Counted from the first letter of the stretch, positions 16,014-25,448 are shown. The stretch: 64,000 nt of DNA from an uncultured Prolixibacteraceae bacterium (GCA_937915865.1 CALGIG010000045.1:124001-188000), one strand, 5' to 3'. A program made the numbers and translations. Notes: a model not told the origin generated them from the letters alone.

Positions 16014-17342
16014 AATTTTATTTTTTAAAATATACTTGCTTCCACGGCCTTTAGTACCAGATTGAAGGACTATGCCCGTATCTGTGATTTTTCTCAGTTC
16101 TTCGGTCGCTAAAGTTTTACCTACTAAATTTACCTTTTGATATTCCGCATTCGTTATTTTTCCATTTTCCTTTATAAAAAAAACTGCTTTTATCTGTCTT
16201 TCATTTAAATCAAGGGATTTTAAGTAATCTTCTGTAAGAATGTCTTTTAAGAAAGTTATACTTACACCTCCCATTTCCTCTATTATTATGGGCTCAGGCA
16301 ATCCGGCTTCTAAACAGGAATTTATTATTTTGTTAGTTCCCCGTCCCCAAGATTCGATATAACCGGCTTTAAAAAATACATTGGCGATATTCTTGTTGCG
16401 TGGATATGAAGAATGCTCACCTTTCAATTTTTCAACGCTCAACTCTTCCGGCAAAACGCCCGGGTTCCAAAGGTGCAACCGGTCATCATAAACACGCAAA
16501 AATATATAAGTGCTTGAGTGGTCTTTATGAATAATACTGTTTAATACAGCTTCGCGTAACGCTGGTTCCGGGTATTCCAAAGGTTCCATCCTTTCAAGTC
16601 CCTTATAGGAAATCGGACGAATAAGATATTTAGACTTCAGGATTTCCATGACTTTGTCCGGCATATCAAAAATATTCGTTTCGACAATATCCTGGAAAAG
16701 CAGGTCATCGCTTGATTTCCCAAACCTCCCAATTTTAAAACTCGAAGTAACAGAAACTTTAGCAGGATTTTTGGAAAAGAGCAACATGGCCGCATTTGTC
16801 AATTCTCCCTGTTCGGTTATAAGACCCAGGTTTTTTAGTAAGATGTCAATCTCTGATGTTGCAGCGTCAGAAGGGATTCTGTCTTTTTCGACAGCTTTTT
16901 TAATGAAAGATTGAATGGTCGCCTGATCAATGTCTGAAGTGGAAGCTCCTTCCACCGGAATATTCTCCCATCTTTTCCCAATCTTTTTAAGCAGTAGATT
17001 TTGCAAAGCTATCCCTTTCAATTCCTGTTTGGTACTGCCACTCCGATAATGATATACACCATGATAGGCTACCGGGACGCTGCTGACTGGAACAACAATT
17101 TCAATGTAATGTTTCCCGGATTGACCATGTAAGTTCACATCAACTACTAACCCCAAATGATTGACAGCCTTGTTGGGTATATCATCCATCAGCTTTTTAT
17201 AATCGCTAACCCCTGAAACTATTCCATTGTCATCAATGCCGATGAATATCTTACCGCCCTGAGCATTTGCAAAGCCGCATATCCATTTGAGATATTCATC
17301 ACGCCATGATTGCTTATATTCTATGTTTTGAGATTCAGACAT
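16005..17342 (-). CDS. AlbA_2 (Schlafen-type) ATP-binding regulator
   Basis: The 445-residue protein starts with the AlbA_2 domain (SQNIEYKQSW, CGFANAQGGKIFIGIDDNG), once called divergent AAA-4, and has the C-terminal ATP-binding HATPase_c_4 region (REAVLNSIIHKDHS, FKAGYIESWGRGTNKI). It ends with a winged helix around residues 370-440. Such proteins are DNA- or RNA-binding and frequently ride on mobile elements; some act in defence or as regulators. The ORF ends inside the 11-bp repeat with KNKIGR and then a stop, so its last residues are set by the repeat phase. The role here is not known. Confidence 0.78.
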   Translation of the reverse strand: MSESQNIEYKQSWRDEYLKWICGFANAQGGKIFIGIDDNGIVSGVSDYKKLMDDIPNKAVNHLGLVVDVNLHGQSGKHYIEIVVPVSSVPVAYHGVYHYRSGSTKQELKGIALQNLLLKKIGKRWENIPVEGASTSDIDQATIQSFIKKAVEKDRIPSDAATSEIDILLKNLGLITEQGELTNAAMLLFSKNPAKVSVTSSFKIGRFGKSSDDLLFQDIVETNIFDMPDKVMEILKSKYLIRPISYKGLERMEPLEYPEPALREAVLNSIIHKDHSSTYIFLRVYDDRLHLWNPGVLPEELSVEKLKGEHSSYPRNKNIANVFFKAGYIESWGRGTNKIINSCLEAGLPEPIIIEEMGGVSITFLKDILTEDYLKSLDLNERQIKAVFFIKENGKITNAEYQKVNLVGKTLATEELRKITDTGIVLQSGTKGRGSKYILKNKIGR

Positions 17343-17436
17343 ACTGAAAATTTACGTTCATCAAAATTATGAATCTTATCCTGAAATTACCTTTCAACCT
17401 TACTTAAAATTTCCGGCAATACGTTAAAAGCTATCA

Positions 17437-18366
17437 CTATGGCCTGTACCTGTTCCCTTTCTTCTTTCGGGATATTAACTTTTGCTTGTTTTTCTTTTGA
17501 TATTCATTTGCATTGAAATTCACCTGCCGAAATAATTCTTTCACTACCAACGACTTTAAAACTCCGGAACTCAGTCCTGTTTGATCTGGGTTGAGATGTT
17601 GTTTATAATGTTTGCCCAAATTCTGCTGTTCAGCCAAATAAAACTTTGGTCGCTCCTCAAAATCCCCTATCCTCACCGGATGCCTTATTGAATTTCCATT
17701 TTCATCGGTTACAAAAACAGAGTATCCCCGTCCTGCCCTTCTAATCTCAACATTAAACAGCTTTAATGCCTGATCATACATTTCTTTGGAGGTGATAAAC
17801 TCCATCCGGTTCAATTGGCCAAACAAACTTTCTAAGTTTTGCTTCAGATTCTTGCTGGAGCCGGAAAAACGATAGTTCAGTTTCTCCTGTGGATCTTCTT
17901 TGGTAAGCTGGTATTTCTGCTCCAGGTCTTTAATGAACCGCTGCGTCTTTTCTTTTTCATAACTGTCTGAGATTTTCTTTCCGGTATCACAATTGATACG
18001 GGTAGAAACAATATGAAAATGCACCCGTTCTAAATCGGCATGTTTATAGACCAGGTAAGGCTGGTTCCCGTACCCTAAATGTTTCATCAGGTTACCGATC
18101 CCAGTTCTGATACCGGCATCTCCCAGACGGACTAAATCACCGACAGTCGGATTAACGGATATGTGCAACCCCGGCTTTTGAACCCTCGTATTTCTCTGCT
18201 CAATTTCCTGAAATATTCGGTAACGATTGTTTTTATCTCCCAGGAACGGATTTAATACCGGCATATTCTGACAGTGGTAAAAAGTTGCATTGTGACGTTC
18301 AACCTTGCGCTCATTATAGAACATCGCATTTTTCGTACTGCAAGCCTGGTGGATTTTGATGATCAT
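17437..18366 (-). CDS. mobB: Relaxase/mobilisation nuclease MobB
   Basis: The 309-residue protein is a MOBP-type relaxase of the Bacteroidota conjugative elements. It contains LHISVNPT near residue 73 and the metal-binding histidine motif HFHIVSTRIN near residue 115. Candidate catalytic tyrosines lie in the first 30 residues (MFYNERK, FYHCQ). The enzyme nicks oriT and leads the strand into the recipient. It is downstream of mobC with 32 bp between, and both follow the inverted-repeat cluster I propose as oriT. The C-terminus is very basic. Confidence 0.87.
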   Translation of the reverse strand: MIIKIHQACSTKNAMFYNERKVERHNATFYHCQNMPVLNPFLGDKNNRYRIFQEIEQRNTRVQKPGLHISVNPTVGDLVRLGDAGIRTGIGNLMKHLGYGNQPYLVYKHADLERVHFHIVSTRINCDTGKKISDSYEKEKTQRFIKDLEQKYQLTKEDPQEKLNYRFSGSSKNLKQNLESLFGQLNRMEFITSKEMYDQALKLFNVEIRRAGRGYSVFVTDENGNSIRHPVRIGDFEERPKFYLAEQQNLGKHYKQHLNPDQTGLSSGVLKSLVVKELFRQVNFNANEYQKKNKQKLISRKKKGNRYRP

Positions 18367-18398
18367 TAATAAGGCATTAAAGGTTTATTTGACGAAAA

Positions 18399-18767
18399 TC
18401 AGCGTAGTAGATTCTGAAGGGTAATCAGGCAATTTCGCATCATCTCGAAGGCTTGCTTTAACAGTTGACGGTCGTTGTCGCCAACATTGTACCCGACAAA
18501 CGAATTCATTCTTTTGGAAAGCTGGTTAAGATTTACACCAATCTTATTCAATTCGTAATCTAGGTTTTTAAGTTGTGCTTTAGCCTCGTTATCTAGCGAA
18601 ATAACTTTCCTTTTTGGCTGGTCAAATATTTTATTTCTCAAATAATCACTCATACAGCCATACTTTCCCTGTTTTACCAAAGAATCCAGCCTTAGCTTTT
18701 CTTCCCGGGTCATCAATAGTCTGACAACTATTTTGCGTTTGTCCTTATCGGATATTCTGGGTCGCAT
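18399..18767 (-). CDS. mobC: Relaxosome accessory protein MobC
   Basis: The 122-residue basic protein has the MobC plan: an N-terminal ribbon-helix-helix-like region (RKIVVRLLMTREEKLRL), a linker with SDYLRNKIF, and the family stretch LNKIGVNLNQLSKRMN near residue 80. MobC binds oriT and helps the relaxase. It starts about 30 bp from the oriT-like repeats and is followed by mobB, forming a two-gene mobilisation unit. Naming differs between elements (MobA in some Bacteroides literature). Confidence 0.85.
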   Translation of the reverse strand: MRPRISDKDKRKIVVRLLMTREEKLRLDSLVKQGKYGCMSDYLRNKIFDQPKRKVISLDNEAKAQLKNLDYELNKIGVNLNQLSKRMNSFVGYNVGDNDRQLLKQAFEMMRNCLITLQNLLR

Positions 18768-18794
18768 GGGTATTTTTTACGTCCTGTCTAAAAG

Positions 18795-18905
18795 TTCAAA
18801 GTGGGGAATCATTCAACTATTGGGGAATGGTCTTCCGGCGTAGCCGGAACAAGCTGAAAAGGTTTTTATGGCCATAAAAACACAACTTGCATTCCCCACT
18901 TTGAA
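18795..18905. other. oriT-like inverted-repeat cluster (candidate)
   Basis: A perfect 15-bp inverted repeat (TTCAAAGTGGGGAAT at 18795-18809 and its complement at 18891-18905) encloses two further structures: a 7-bp hairpin TTCCGGC-GTA-GCCGGAA (18833-18849) and the perfect 20-bp palindrome centred at 18871 (18862-18881). The half-motif TGGGGAAT is repeated at 18821-18828. Placement immediately upstream of mobC-mobB is where oriT usually lies. No nick site can be assigned by eye. Confidence 0.5.
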
Positions 18906-19026
18906 TAAGATTTCCTCCCCGATTTTTTCTGTTTTTCTTTGTTCCAACCGGGTCAAAAAGAAAGGGAACCCATTAACGGATTTCCCCTTCTGATTGGAAA
19001 CGAGACTTAGCTAACTGTTCTAATTG

Positions 19027-19713
19027 TTAACTCAATTTTTGCTTTGCACCGGCTTTCTTTTCAGCTTTCTGATCTTCGGATTTTTCCTGTTTTTCTTGTT
19101 TCTCCTGTTTAAAATCCTTGAAACTGATGTTGCGGTCGGCTGCATTAACCTGAAGGGTGGCTGAGAACTTTTTATCATTTTTGCCCATCATTCCATCCAC
19201 TTCCACTTTATGCCCCGATGAAAGTTTATCTTTCTGCTCGGCTGATAAGGTTACCCCTTTAATTTTCTCGGGGATATTAATGTAACTTGCCCGTAGTGGA
19301 ATCAATTCATTGGTCTTTGAATCAATTGCCAGGTAGTAATTGTCTTTCTGCCCGTTTCTACCGGTTAGCTCAACCGTTTTGCCCAGGTTTTTGTCATTGA
19401 GTAAAGCGCCCTTTTCTTCCTTGGTAAATTTGTGCCCCATGTACTCATCCGGGACGTTCAGTCGTTGGATTGGATGAACTTTAATGTCCACCGAACCGTC
19501 TTCTTTACTTTGAAGACGTATCTTTGCCGGAATCCTGTAATCCTGATCGTTAATCCGGGCATTCACCGTGTACAACTTGTCCGAACGAAAGCCGTTCAGA
19601 AAATCGGTCATTTCCCGCTTTTCCATTTTCTCAATCAAATCGCGGCTGATCCCTACTTTTTCCAGTTTTTCAAAGGGGACCTGGTCCATACTCATGCGTG
19701 TGTTCTGTTCCAT
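19027..19713 (-). CDS. DUF3945/DUF4099-type protein of the transfer region
   Basis: The 228-residue protein begins MEQNTRMSMDQVPFEKLEKV and continues with a DUF3945-like unit (YRIPAKIRLQSKEDGS, HPIQRLNVPDEYMGHKFTKE), followed by a similar second unit (GVTLSAEQKDKLSSGHKVEV) and a lysine-rich tail with QEKQEK repeats. Proteins of this sort are standard in Bacteroidota conjugative elements near the topoisomerase or relaxase genes; the role is unknown. It is separated from mobC by the oriT-like region. Confidence 0.75.
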   Translation of the reverse strand: MEQNTRMSMDQVPFEKLEKVGISRDLIEKMEKREMTDFLNGFRSDKLYTVNARINDQDYRIPAKIRLQSKEDGSVDIKVHPIQRLNVPDEYMGHKFTKEEKGALLNDKNLGKTVELTGRNGQKDNYYLAIDSKTNELIPLRASYINIPEKIKGVTLSAEQKDKLSSGHKVEVDGMMGKNDKKFSATLQVNAADRNISFKDFKQEKQEKQEKSEDQKAEKKAGAKQKLS

Positions 19714-19817
19714 CGTTTTTTCGTTTTATGGGTTAATAATCTATGATAAAGTGAATTTTTAGCGTTCTTATCTTGTGTCAGAATTTCAGGATATTTTGGG
19801 ATTCTTTAATTTCCTTT

Positions 19818-20348
19818 TCAGGACCGGTCAATTTCGAAGACATGCTTTTCTCTGCGGGTTCGTTCAACAAAACCTCTCAGGATATTATATTTTTCTTCCG
19901 GTTCTCGGATGGCTTCCAGCCGGAGTACTGGCATTGTCTTGTCTGAAGTATAAAGTACCAGGGTCCCCAATCCAAACATACGGTATAGTAAAGGTCTTTC
20001 TATGAAGTAATCCTTCACCCTATAGTTTTCTATAAACTCGAGTTTTCGTTTGAATATTCCGGAATAATACTTGATTTCTTCCATGCCTATTTCATAGCTG
20101 GTGCAACGTACTTGAAGCACCTGATAAATGATGTTCAGTCCGGCCAGAACAGAAAGATAAATGGGTAACCGGTACAAGTGATAGGAAAGTTCGTGCTGAA
20201 TAACCGGTATTCGTGGCAGTTGGGTTTTGAGCATCTCATTTAAGAGAATGATTACCGGGATAGCCAGCAGGGTCATCAAAAAGGTATTCAGGTTGACCAG
20301 TTGCGATGGCCGGCACTTTAGTGACAAAGTTTGTGTTTTTTCATTCAT
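19818..20348 (-). CDS. Membrane protein with bacterial PH-like domain (DUF304 type)
   Basis: The start is set at MNEKTQTLSL (20348), which overlaps the end of the coupling-protein gene by 8 bp; the longer frame upstream reads through that gene and is not coding. The 176-residue product has two membrane helices (about residues 22-42 and 58-78) and a C-terminal bPH_2-like region (YEIGMEEIKYYSGIFKRKLE, YRVKDYFIERPLLYRMFGLG). Its role in transfer is unknown. The overlap suggests translational coupling with the coupling protein. Confidence 0.7.
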   Translation of the reverse strand: MNEKTQTLSLKCRPSQLVNLNTFLMTLLAIPVIILLNEMLKTQLPRIPVIQHELSYHLYRLPIYLSVLAGLNIIYQVLQVRCTSYEIGMEEIKYYSGIFKRKLEFIENYRVKDYFIERPLLYRMFGLGTLVLYTSDKTMPVLRLEAIREPEEKYNILRGFVERTRREKHVFEIDRS

Positions 20349-22350
20349 GGCTTTTGGGATTTTTATTTGATAACGATTTTTGTTTAGATGGATCGTTTTT
20401 AGTTGGTTGTTCAGTTTTACCGGATTCATCACCTGATCCTTGAATGGTGATCGTCCGGATGTCGTTCTGTATTTTGGTGCGATTGCGTTCCAGTACATTA
20501 GCGATGTTGTCGAACTGGTAAAAGTCGGGAATGGGTACAAAATGTTTTTCCTGCTTTTCCATGGCATCTACATCAACGTAAACTAGGCAGTTGAAATTCT
20601 TCTGGGCAATGGCATCACCATAATTATCCGCTACCTGCCCCACCATATAGCCTTGTGGCAAAGTGGCAATCTTGCCTTCGGGAACCAGGTCATCCAGTTG
20701 CGTTGTAAATGTTGCCGTTTGATTATTCCGGTTAATGTTTACCGATTGCCGCTCCTGGAGGATCTTTCCCATCCGGCCCTGTATAAATTTGGCTGTTTCA
20801 CCCGCTGCCTGACCGCATAATACGTTACCGATGTTGCTGGTAATGGCATTGGCCTGCTCTTTCCCGTAGTCCCGGATTAGTTGATCGATAGTTTGTACGC
20901 CAAGCAAGGTGGATATACGGTTGCTTCTGGCTGTAGCAATTAATGTGTCCAATCCGCGGAAATAGATCGTAGGTAGTTCATCAAAAATCAGCGAAGCGGG
21001 TTGCTGGTCTTTTTTGTTGATCACCTTCAGCATCCGGGTGATAAAAAGGGACAAAACAGCCCCGTACATCTCCACCCGGAGCGGGTTATTTGAAAGGCAG
21101 AGGATTTTGGGCTGTTCAGGATTATTAATGTCCAGTGAGAAATCATCACCAGAACAGATCCAATAAATCTCCGGACTGATAATTTTGGATATGGCAATCT
21201 TTAAGCTTCCAAGCTGGCCTTCCAACTGTTCATGGGCGCCTCGTTTGTGGGCATTGATAAAAGGATTGATGATATTAGCCACATCTTTTTCCTGTGCCAA
21301 TACAGCGAACAGATCATCGTAGTCCATTTGCAGCAGTTCAATGGCATGGGGCAAGGTGCAAAACTGTCCATCCTTATATTTTTTTAAAAACCAGATCACC
21401 GCGGCAAAGAAAGACACGGCTGACTCTGAAAAGAACTCGCCCTGTTTTCTGATCCATTCCCTATTCAGGTTATAAAGGATCGTTCTGGATGATTCAAAAG
21501 CGTCAATCGGGCTTTCCATCCACTCCGGCGCCAGTGGGTTGCAACGGAAGGATTTTTGAATATTCTCAAAATTGATCACGTAGAACCGGGCTGATTCGGG
21601 CAGTTTCTTGTTATTCTGCGCCCGGAGAAAATGATTGTAGGTAACCAGTGATAAATCCGGGTACTTAAAATCATAAACGCACATTGAAAATCCTTTTTTT
21701 AAGTGTTGCCGGATAAAGGGCAGTACCACTGAAAAAGATTTACCGGAGCCGGGGGTACCAATAACCATGGTCGCCCTAAAAGGATTGACAATGTTGATCC
21801 AGCCTTCATGCTCCTTGTTCTTATAAAGGTACCTTGTGGGCAGGTTCACTGAATATTCATTTTCCTTTAAAACCTGTTCCTGCGGGAAGCTCTCGTTCTC
21901 CACGTTAAACCGGTCTTTCATCAAATTGACGTTGATCAGTTTGGAGATGTTGTCAAAACCGATGTTCAACAGGACAAAGCCGGCAAAGCTCAGCCCTAAG
22001 TAAATGGCCGGGAAGGATCTGAACACGATCAGGCTCCCCCAGTACAGGATCAGCCCGCCGGTCACCTGCAAAACGATGGATGATACGGTCAGTTCCCTGT
22101 CTTTATGGGCCCTGGTCCCCACACAGGTGATGGCCAGAAATACCAGGCAAACCGTTTTGGATTTATACACACTGGAAAGGAATTCCATCTTGTTTAGTTT
22201 TTCAATTATTGGCATGAATTCCGTAATACAGATTCCTTTGCCGGTAAAATATCCCAAACAATCCAGGTACATGGAGGTAATTAACAGCAGGTAGCTGAAA
22301 AACCGGAATCCTTCATGCAGTTTGACCAGTTCATGTGGTTCATGTTCCAT
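20341..22350 (-). CDS. Type IV coupling protein (TraG/VirD4 family)
   Basis: The 669-residue inner-membrane ATPase links the relaxosome to the secretion channel. Four predicted membrane helices occupy about the first 150 residues. Walker A is GTPGSGKS near residue 198, and Walker B is LIFDELPTIY. The glutamine-containing strand TLLGVQTIDQLIRDYG and the segment TSNIGNVLCGQAAGETAKF are typical of the family. The C-terminus is hydrophilic, with an NIRTITIQGS region and a lysine/serine-rich tail. In Bacteroides elements the equivalent is called MobC or TraG; I give no symbol because of that naming conflict. Confidence 0.9.
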   Translation of the reverse strand: MEHEPHELVKLHEGFRFFSYLLLITSMYLDCLGYFTGKGICITEFMPIIEKLNKMEFLSSVYKSKTVCLVFLAITCVGTRAHKDRELTVSSIVLQVTGGLILYWGSLIVFRSFPAIYLGLSFAGFVLLNIGFDNISKLINVNLMKDRFNVENESFPQEQVLKENEYSVNLPTRYLYKNKEHEGWINIVNPFRATMVIGTPGSGKSFSVVLPFIRQHLKKGFSMCVYDFKYPDLSLVTYNHFLRAQNNKKLPESARFYVINFENIQKSFRCNPLAPEWMESPIDAFESSRTILYNLNREWIRKQGEFFSESAVSFFAAVIWFLKKYKDGQFCTLPHAIELLQMDYDDLFAVLAQEKDVANIINPFINAHKRGAHEQLEGQLGSLKIAISKIISPEIYWICSGDDFSLDINNPEQPKILCLSNNPLRVEMYGAVLSLFITRMLKVINKKDQQPASLIFDELPTIYFRGLDTLIATARSNRISTLLGVQTIDQLIRDYGKEQANAITSNIGNVLCGQAAGETAKFIQGRMGKILQERQSVNINRNNQTATFTTQLDDLVPEGKIATLPQGYMVGQVADNYGDAIAQKNFNCLVYVDVDAMEKQEKHFVPIPDFYQFDNIANVLERNRTKIQNDIRTITIQGSGDESGKTEQPTKNDPSKQKSLSNKNPKSHE

Positions 22351-22362
22351 AAGGCCCCTAAG

Positions 22363-22378
22363 TCCCCCCGAGGGGGGA
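22363..22378. repeat. GC-rich hairpin between coupling protein and TraN genes
   Basis: TCCCCCC-GA-GGGGGGA is a perfect 7-bp stem 12 bp upstream of the coupling-protein ATG. A related C-rich/G-rich pair occurs at about 28030-28053 (CCCCCTCC ... GGAGGGG). These look like the dispersed palindromes commonly found between Bacteroidota genes. It may attenuate transcription into the coupling-protein gene. Confidence 0.55.
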
Positions 22379-22432
22379 TTTTTAAAAGCACATTGGTAAG
22401 GTTTAATTTTTATTAAGCGGTTCCAGGTTGTT

Positions 22433-23260
22433 TTACCGCTGTCTCAGAGGCCTGGCTTTGAGGATATCTTTGTTCTTTAGGTTGAAACTGAGTTTTCGCC
22501 CGGTATTGCCCAGTGCTTTTTCACCCAGTTCAATCTTTAGAATGCGCTGATCCGGTATGGTCATTTTTTCAAAGACAAACACTTCCCTTAGTGTGCTTTT
22601 GCCGGGGATCCGATGGATCTGGGAATGCTGGTAATCCGGCCGAACCTGGTATTCCTGCACGTTGGTCGCTTTGGCCTGCCTTTTATCGGTAATCCAGAAA
22701 TTAAAACTTTCCACATCATATGCCAGGTTGGTTTTGTTGGTGATCTGAAGTTCAAAAAACAGGGCATCGTTTTTCAGGTGAATAGAATTCAGTCGGATTT
22801 TGATCCCGTCCTTCTCCGCTTTTCGTTTGCGGAACTCATGGTTGTGCTTATCCAGAACCCGGTCGCAAAGGTCTTTTAACTGGTAATCGGGCATCAATTT
22901 ACCGGAAAAGGTCTTTGCTTGCTCAGAGTCAAAAGTTTCAATTGGGTAAGTGATGGGGGCATCGTTGCCATATTCCAGTTCAAAGGAATAAATCCGGTCG
23001 GCACAAACCAAGGTCAGCGAGGTTTGATTTTCAAAAGGTTTTACAGCTTTGACCCGGACCATATTTGAAAGTTCTGGAACGATCTCGGCCTGGACCAGGT
23101 TATAATTACCTGCCTGCACATACACGACTTTATCCGGGCAAACCAGGTGGGTTGTTTTGGTGTCCGATACTTTTAAGATATTTGGGGTATCCGGGATATT
23201 TTGTGCGCTTACTGAAACACTTATCAGCGCGCAAATGAAAATGATTAAAAATGCTTTCAT
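22433..23260 (-). CDS. traN: Conjugative transposon protein TraN (DUF4138)
   Basis: This 275-residue secreted protein has a Sec signal peptide (MKAFLIIFICALISVSVSAQ), a VirB9-like beta-rich N-terminal domain with HLVCPDKVVYVQAGNYN and the C-terminal DUF4138 portion (NKTNLAYDVESFNFWITDKR). TraN forms part of the outer-membrane core of the CTnDOT-type transfer apparatus. It sits 9 bp after TraM, the expected order. Confidence 0.9.
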   Translation of the reverse strand: MKAFLIIFICALISVSVSAQNIPDTPNILKVSDTKTTHLVCPDKVVYVQAGNYNLVQAEIVPELSNMVRVKAVKPFENQTSLTLVCADRIYSFELEYGNDAPITYPIETFDSEQAKTFSGKLMPDYQLKDLCDRVLDKHNHEFRKRKAEKDGIKIRLNSIHLKNDALFFELQITNKTNLAYDVESFNFWITDKRQAKATNVQEYQVRPDYQHSQIHRIPGKSTLREVFVFEKMTIPDQRILKIELGEKALGNTGRKLSFNLKNKDILKARPLRQR

Positions 23261-23269
23261 GGTGATTGA

Positions 23270-24460
23270 TTATTTGGTTGTGTTGATTAAATAGACAAGG
23301 GTATTTTTCCTGATGGTTACTTTTTTGATCCGGATCATCTTGATCAGGGATTGGGCTGTTTTATCGGCAGCCTGGATACCGGCATACGTCAGCGGGTTAT
23401 TGGTTACTCCAAGCATGGAAGAAGTGTTTACGCTGCTGCCTACTTCTTTAGCCACTTTTCGCGAGGCATTATCCGGAACATACAGCCCCGGCAGACCGTC
23501 CAGATCATAAATTGTGATTTCAACAGGAATGAATTTCCCGCCAACCGGAATTTGGGCAACTTCAATTTGCAGGCGTTCATTCTCCACTTTACAGGTTCCA
23601 TACAGGAAAGTGTTCTTGGAAATTTTGGTTCCTTTCAGCCAGCTGTCCTGCAGTAACCGGAGCTTCACCCGGTTACCGGTCAGAACCGTCGTTGTTTCAT
23701 AAACCTCGGCTTCGATCATCGCCGGATTATTTTCCCCATTCTTAAAGCCTGACCGGGTATTTGTTTCCAACGCAAAACGCTTGTTCTTTTTATCTTCAAT
23801 CTGCCGAAGCTGTGCAGTTGCTTTTTGTAGCCGGGTACTGAGTGAATCATTCCGGCGGGATAAAGCGATGTTCCGGTTAAAAACCTTATCCAGTTCTTCA
23901 ATACCGGTTGGATTTATCGTGTTGGAAGGATCGTCCGGTTGTTCGGCTTTCTTTTTTGGTTTTACTTTTACCGGGGAAATCGATTCAACCGGATTATTTT
24001 CACTTTGCTGTGCCTGGCCCTGACCGCCCAGTAAATCTTTTCGGGCCTGTTCTTCCTGCTTTTTGATATGTGCCAGCAAATTATTGGAAACATCGGCGTT
24101 TAATTCTGTATTCCTGTTTGGCTGCTCTTGTTGCCTGTGCTCTGTCAAATCCTGATTGCCGGTACCTATTTCCGACACCTGATCCAGCGAGTCTTTTTCA
24201 CCCAGGATGTTGTAATCGTGGCTTGCAGTCGCCTCCTTTTGGGATTGTGCGCCTTCCATCTTGTCATAAATCCGGATATCCTTATCGGCCTCGGGAAGTT
24301 TGTAGTTTGCCCCTTTGACCGAATCTTTCTTCTCCTGACTTTGGCCCTGTGTTTTCGGATGTTCTCCTCCGCCCAGGATATAAAAAATCAACACAATAAA
24401 AGGGACCAGAATAAGCGGAAGCAACAGCAACGGCTTATTTCTTTTCAGGTAGTTTTTCAT
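23270..24460 (-). CDS. traM: Conjugative transposon protein TraM
   Basis: The 396-residue protein has an N-terminal membrane anchor at residues 11-30, a long proline/glutamine/lysine-rich periplasmic linker and a conserved C-terminal VirB10-like domain (AEVYETTTVLTGNRVKLRLL, IPVGGKFIPVEITIYDLDG). It should span the periplasm between the inner-membrane complex and the outer-membrane ring. It overlaps the preceding small gene by 26 bp. Confidence 0.9.
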   Translation of the reverse strand: MKNYLKRNKPLLLLPLILVPFIVLIFYILGGGEHPKTQGQSQEKKDSVKGANYKLPEADKDIRIYDKMEGAQSQKEATASHDYNILGEKDSLDQVSEIGTGNQDLTEHRQQEQPNRNTELNADVSNNLLAHIKKQEEQARKDLLGGQGQAQQSENNPVESISPVKVKPKKKAEQPDDPSNTINPTGIEELDKVFNRNIALSRRNDSLSTRLQKATAQLRQIEDKKNKRFALETNTRSGFKNGENNPAMIEAEVYETTTVLTGNRVKLRLLQDSWLKGTKISKNTFLYGTCKVENERLQIEVAQIPVGGKFIPVEITIYDLDGLPGLYVPDNASRKVAKEVGSSVNTSSMLGVTNNPLTYAGIQAADKTAQSLIKMIRIKKVTIRKNTLVYLINTTK

Positions 24461-24794
24461 GGATCTGCTTTTTTAAAATGTTTTCAAAGGAATCAACCGG
24501 CATCTCAAAAGTCTGCGACTTTTTATTTTCAGGAGTTTGGTCCGAAACTGAATCCGTAGGAACAGATGTCGTTACAGGTACAATAGGTCCGCGCTGAAGT
24601 TTTGGCGCGGGGAGAAGAAAGGAGACCAGGTACAACAGGAATAAACCTGTCACGACAAAGATCCATTTTCGTTTGCGTTTTCCGGTATCCAGTGCTTTGT
24701 CCTGTTCATCCATGTTATTGATTAATCGGGTAAACCGGCTTACGTCCTTAAACTGAGAGACCTCAGCTTTTTGCTTGTTATTTGAAGGATTCAT
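24435..24794 (-). CDS. Small membrane protein in the TraL position
   Basis: The 119-residue protein has one membrane helix (WIFVVTGLFLLYLVSFLL, residues 44-61) with a charged cytoplasmic N-terminus and a proline/threonine-rich periplasmic tail. It lies between TraK and TraM where CTnDOT-type elements encode TraL, and has a similar size, but I cannot recognise TraL by sequence, so no symbol is given. The 26-bp overlap with traM suggests coupling. Confidence 0.75.
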   Translation of the reverse strand: MNPSNNKQKAEVSQFKDVSRFTRLINNMDEQDKALDTGKRKRKWIFVVTGLFLLYLVSFLLPAPKLQRGPIVPVTTSVPTDSVSDQTPENKKSQTFEMPVDSFENILKKQIHEKLPEKK

Positions 24795-24821
24795 AATCTT
24801 TTGTGTTTGAGTATTTTCAGG

Positions 24822-25448
24822 TTAAAATGATTTGCGTTTCATTGTTTCAACATCCTTGTTGTCGGTTATCAGCCAGTTTTCAATCAGGAAACCATGCGGG
24901 TTGTTATCGGTCCGGGAGATGTTTCTCAGTTGCCCGGTTGTTTGCAGGTTGCGGATGGTGATGTTGGATTTACGTACGATCTTTTGTTTGCCGTAAAAAG
25001 TAAACCGGTAGGGGTAAGCAGAGAAGTCCACTTTAACGGAATCCGTTTGCAGGGTCATGCTGATATCTGAGGCGATAACTTGGTTATAGACGTTGTTTTC
25101 TTTGTAGGACTCGTATTGCTTCATGGCTGAACCATCAGCCAGAAAAAGGGCTTCCCGCACATTGCTCTCAATGTACTCTTTGTCGGGCTCCATGGTAAAG
25201 AAAAGTTCATGGAAGCGTCTCACGTGGTCTTTGGCCTCGGCTGCCCTGTTTTCCGAGATGTCCTCTCTCAAGGCAAGAAGCAGGGATTTGCCGTTATCCA
25301 GCACATAGATTTTCTGGCGGGACCGTTCCACCAGGTTTAGTGAACGGGTGAATACAAAGATGCTGAACCCAACCAGTGTCAGGCTGATGGCTAAAAGGAC
25401 ATAAACAGTAAACCGAAATTTTCTTTGAATATCAAATACCTTATTCAT
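24822..25448 (-). CDS. traK: Conjugative transposon protein TraK
   Basis: The 208-residue protein has a single N-terminal membrane helix (residues 13-33, VYVLLAISLTLVGFSIFVF) followed by a VirB8-like periplasmic domain. The N-terminal stretch NKVFDIQRKFRF and DNGKSLLLALREDISENR are characteristic of TraK. It is an assembly factor of the inner-membrane complex. Order traJ-traK-(traL)-traM matches CTnDOT. Confidence 0.9.
   Translation of the reverse strand: MNKVFDIQRKFRFTVYVLLAISLTLVGFSIFVFTRSLNLVERSRQKIYVLDNGKSLLLALREDISENRAAEAKDHVRRFHELFFTMEPDKEYIESNVREALFLADGSAMKQYESYKENNVYNQVIASDISMTLQTDSVKVDFSAYPYRFTFYGKQKIVRKSNITIRNLQTTGQLRNISRTDNNPHGFLIENWLITDNKDVETMKRKSF

Noticed and set aside
20349..20567. 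Longer N-terminus of the PH-like membrane protein
   Set aside because: This segment is the coding end of the coupling-protein gene in another frame; the internal ATG at 20348 gives a normal overlap.
22363..22378. Terminator for the TraN gene
   Set aside because: The hairpin lies upstream of, not after, the TraN start on the shared transcript direction, and no T tract that fits termination of a gene end follows; listed as a palindromic repeat instead.
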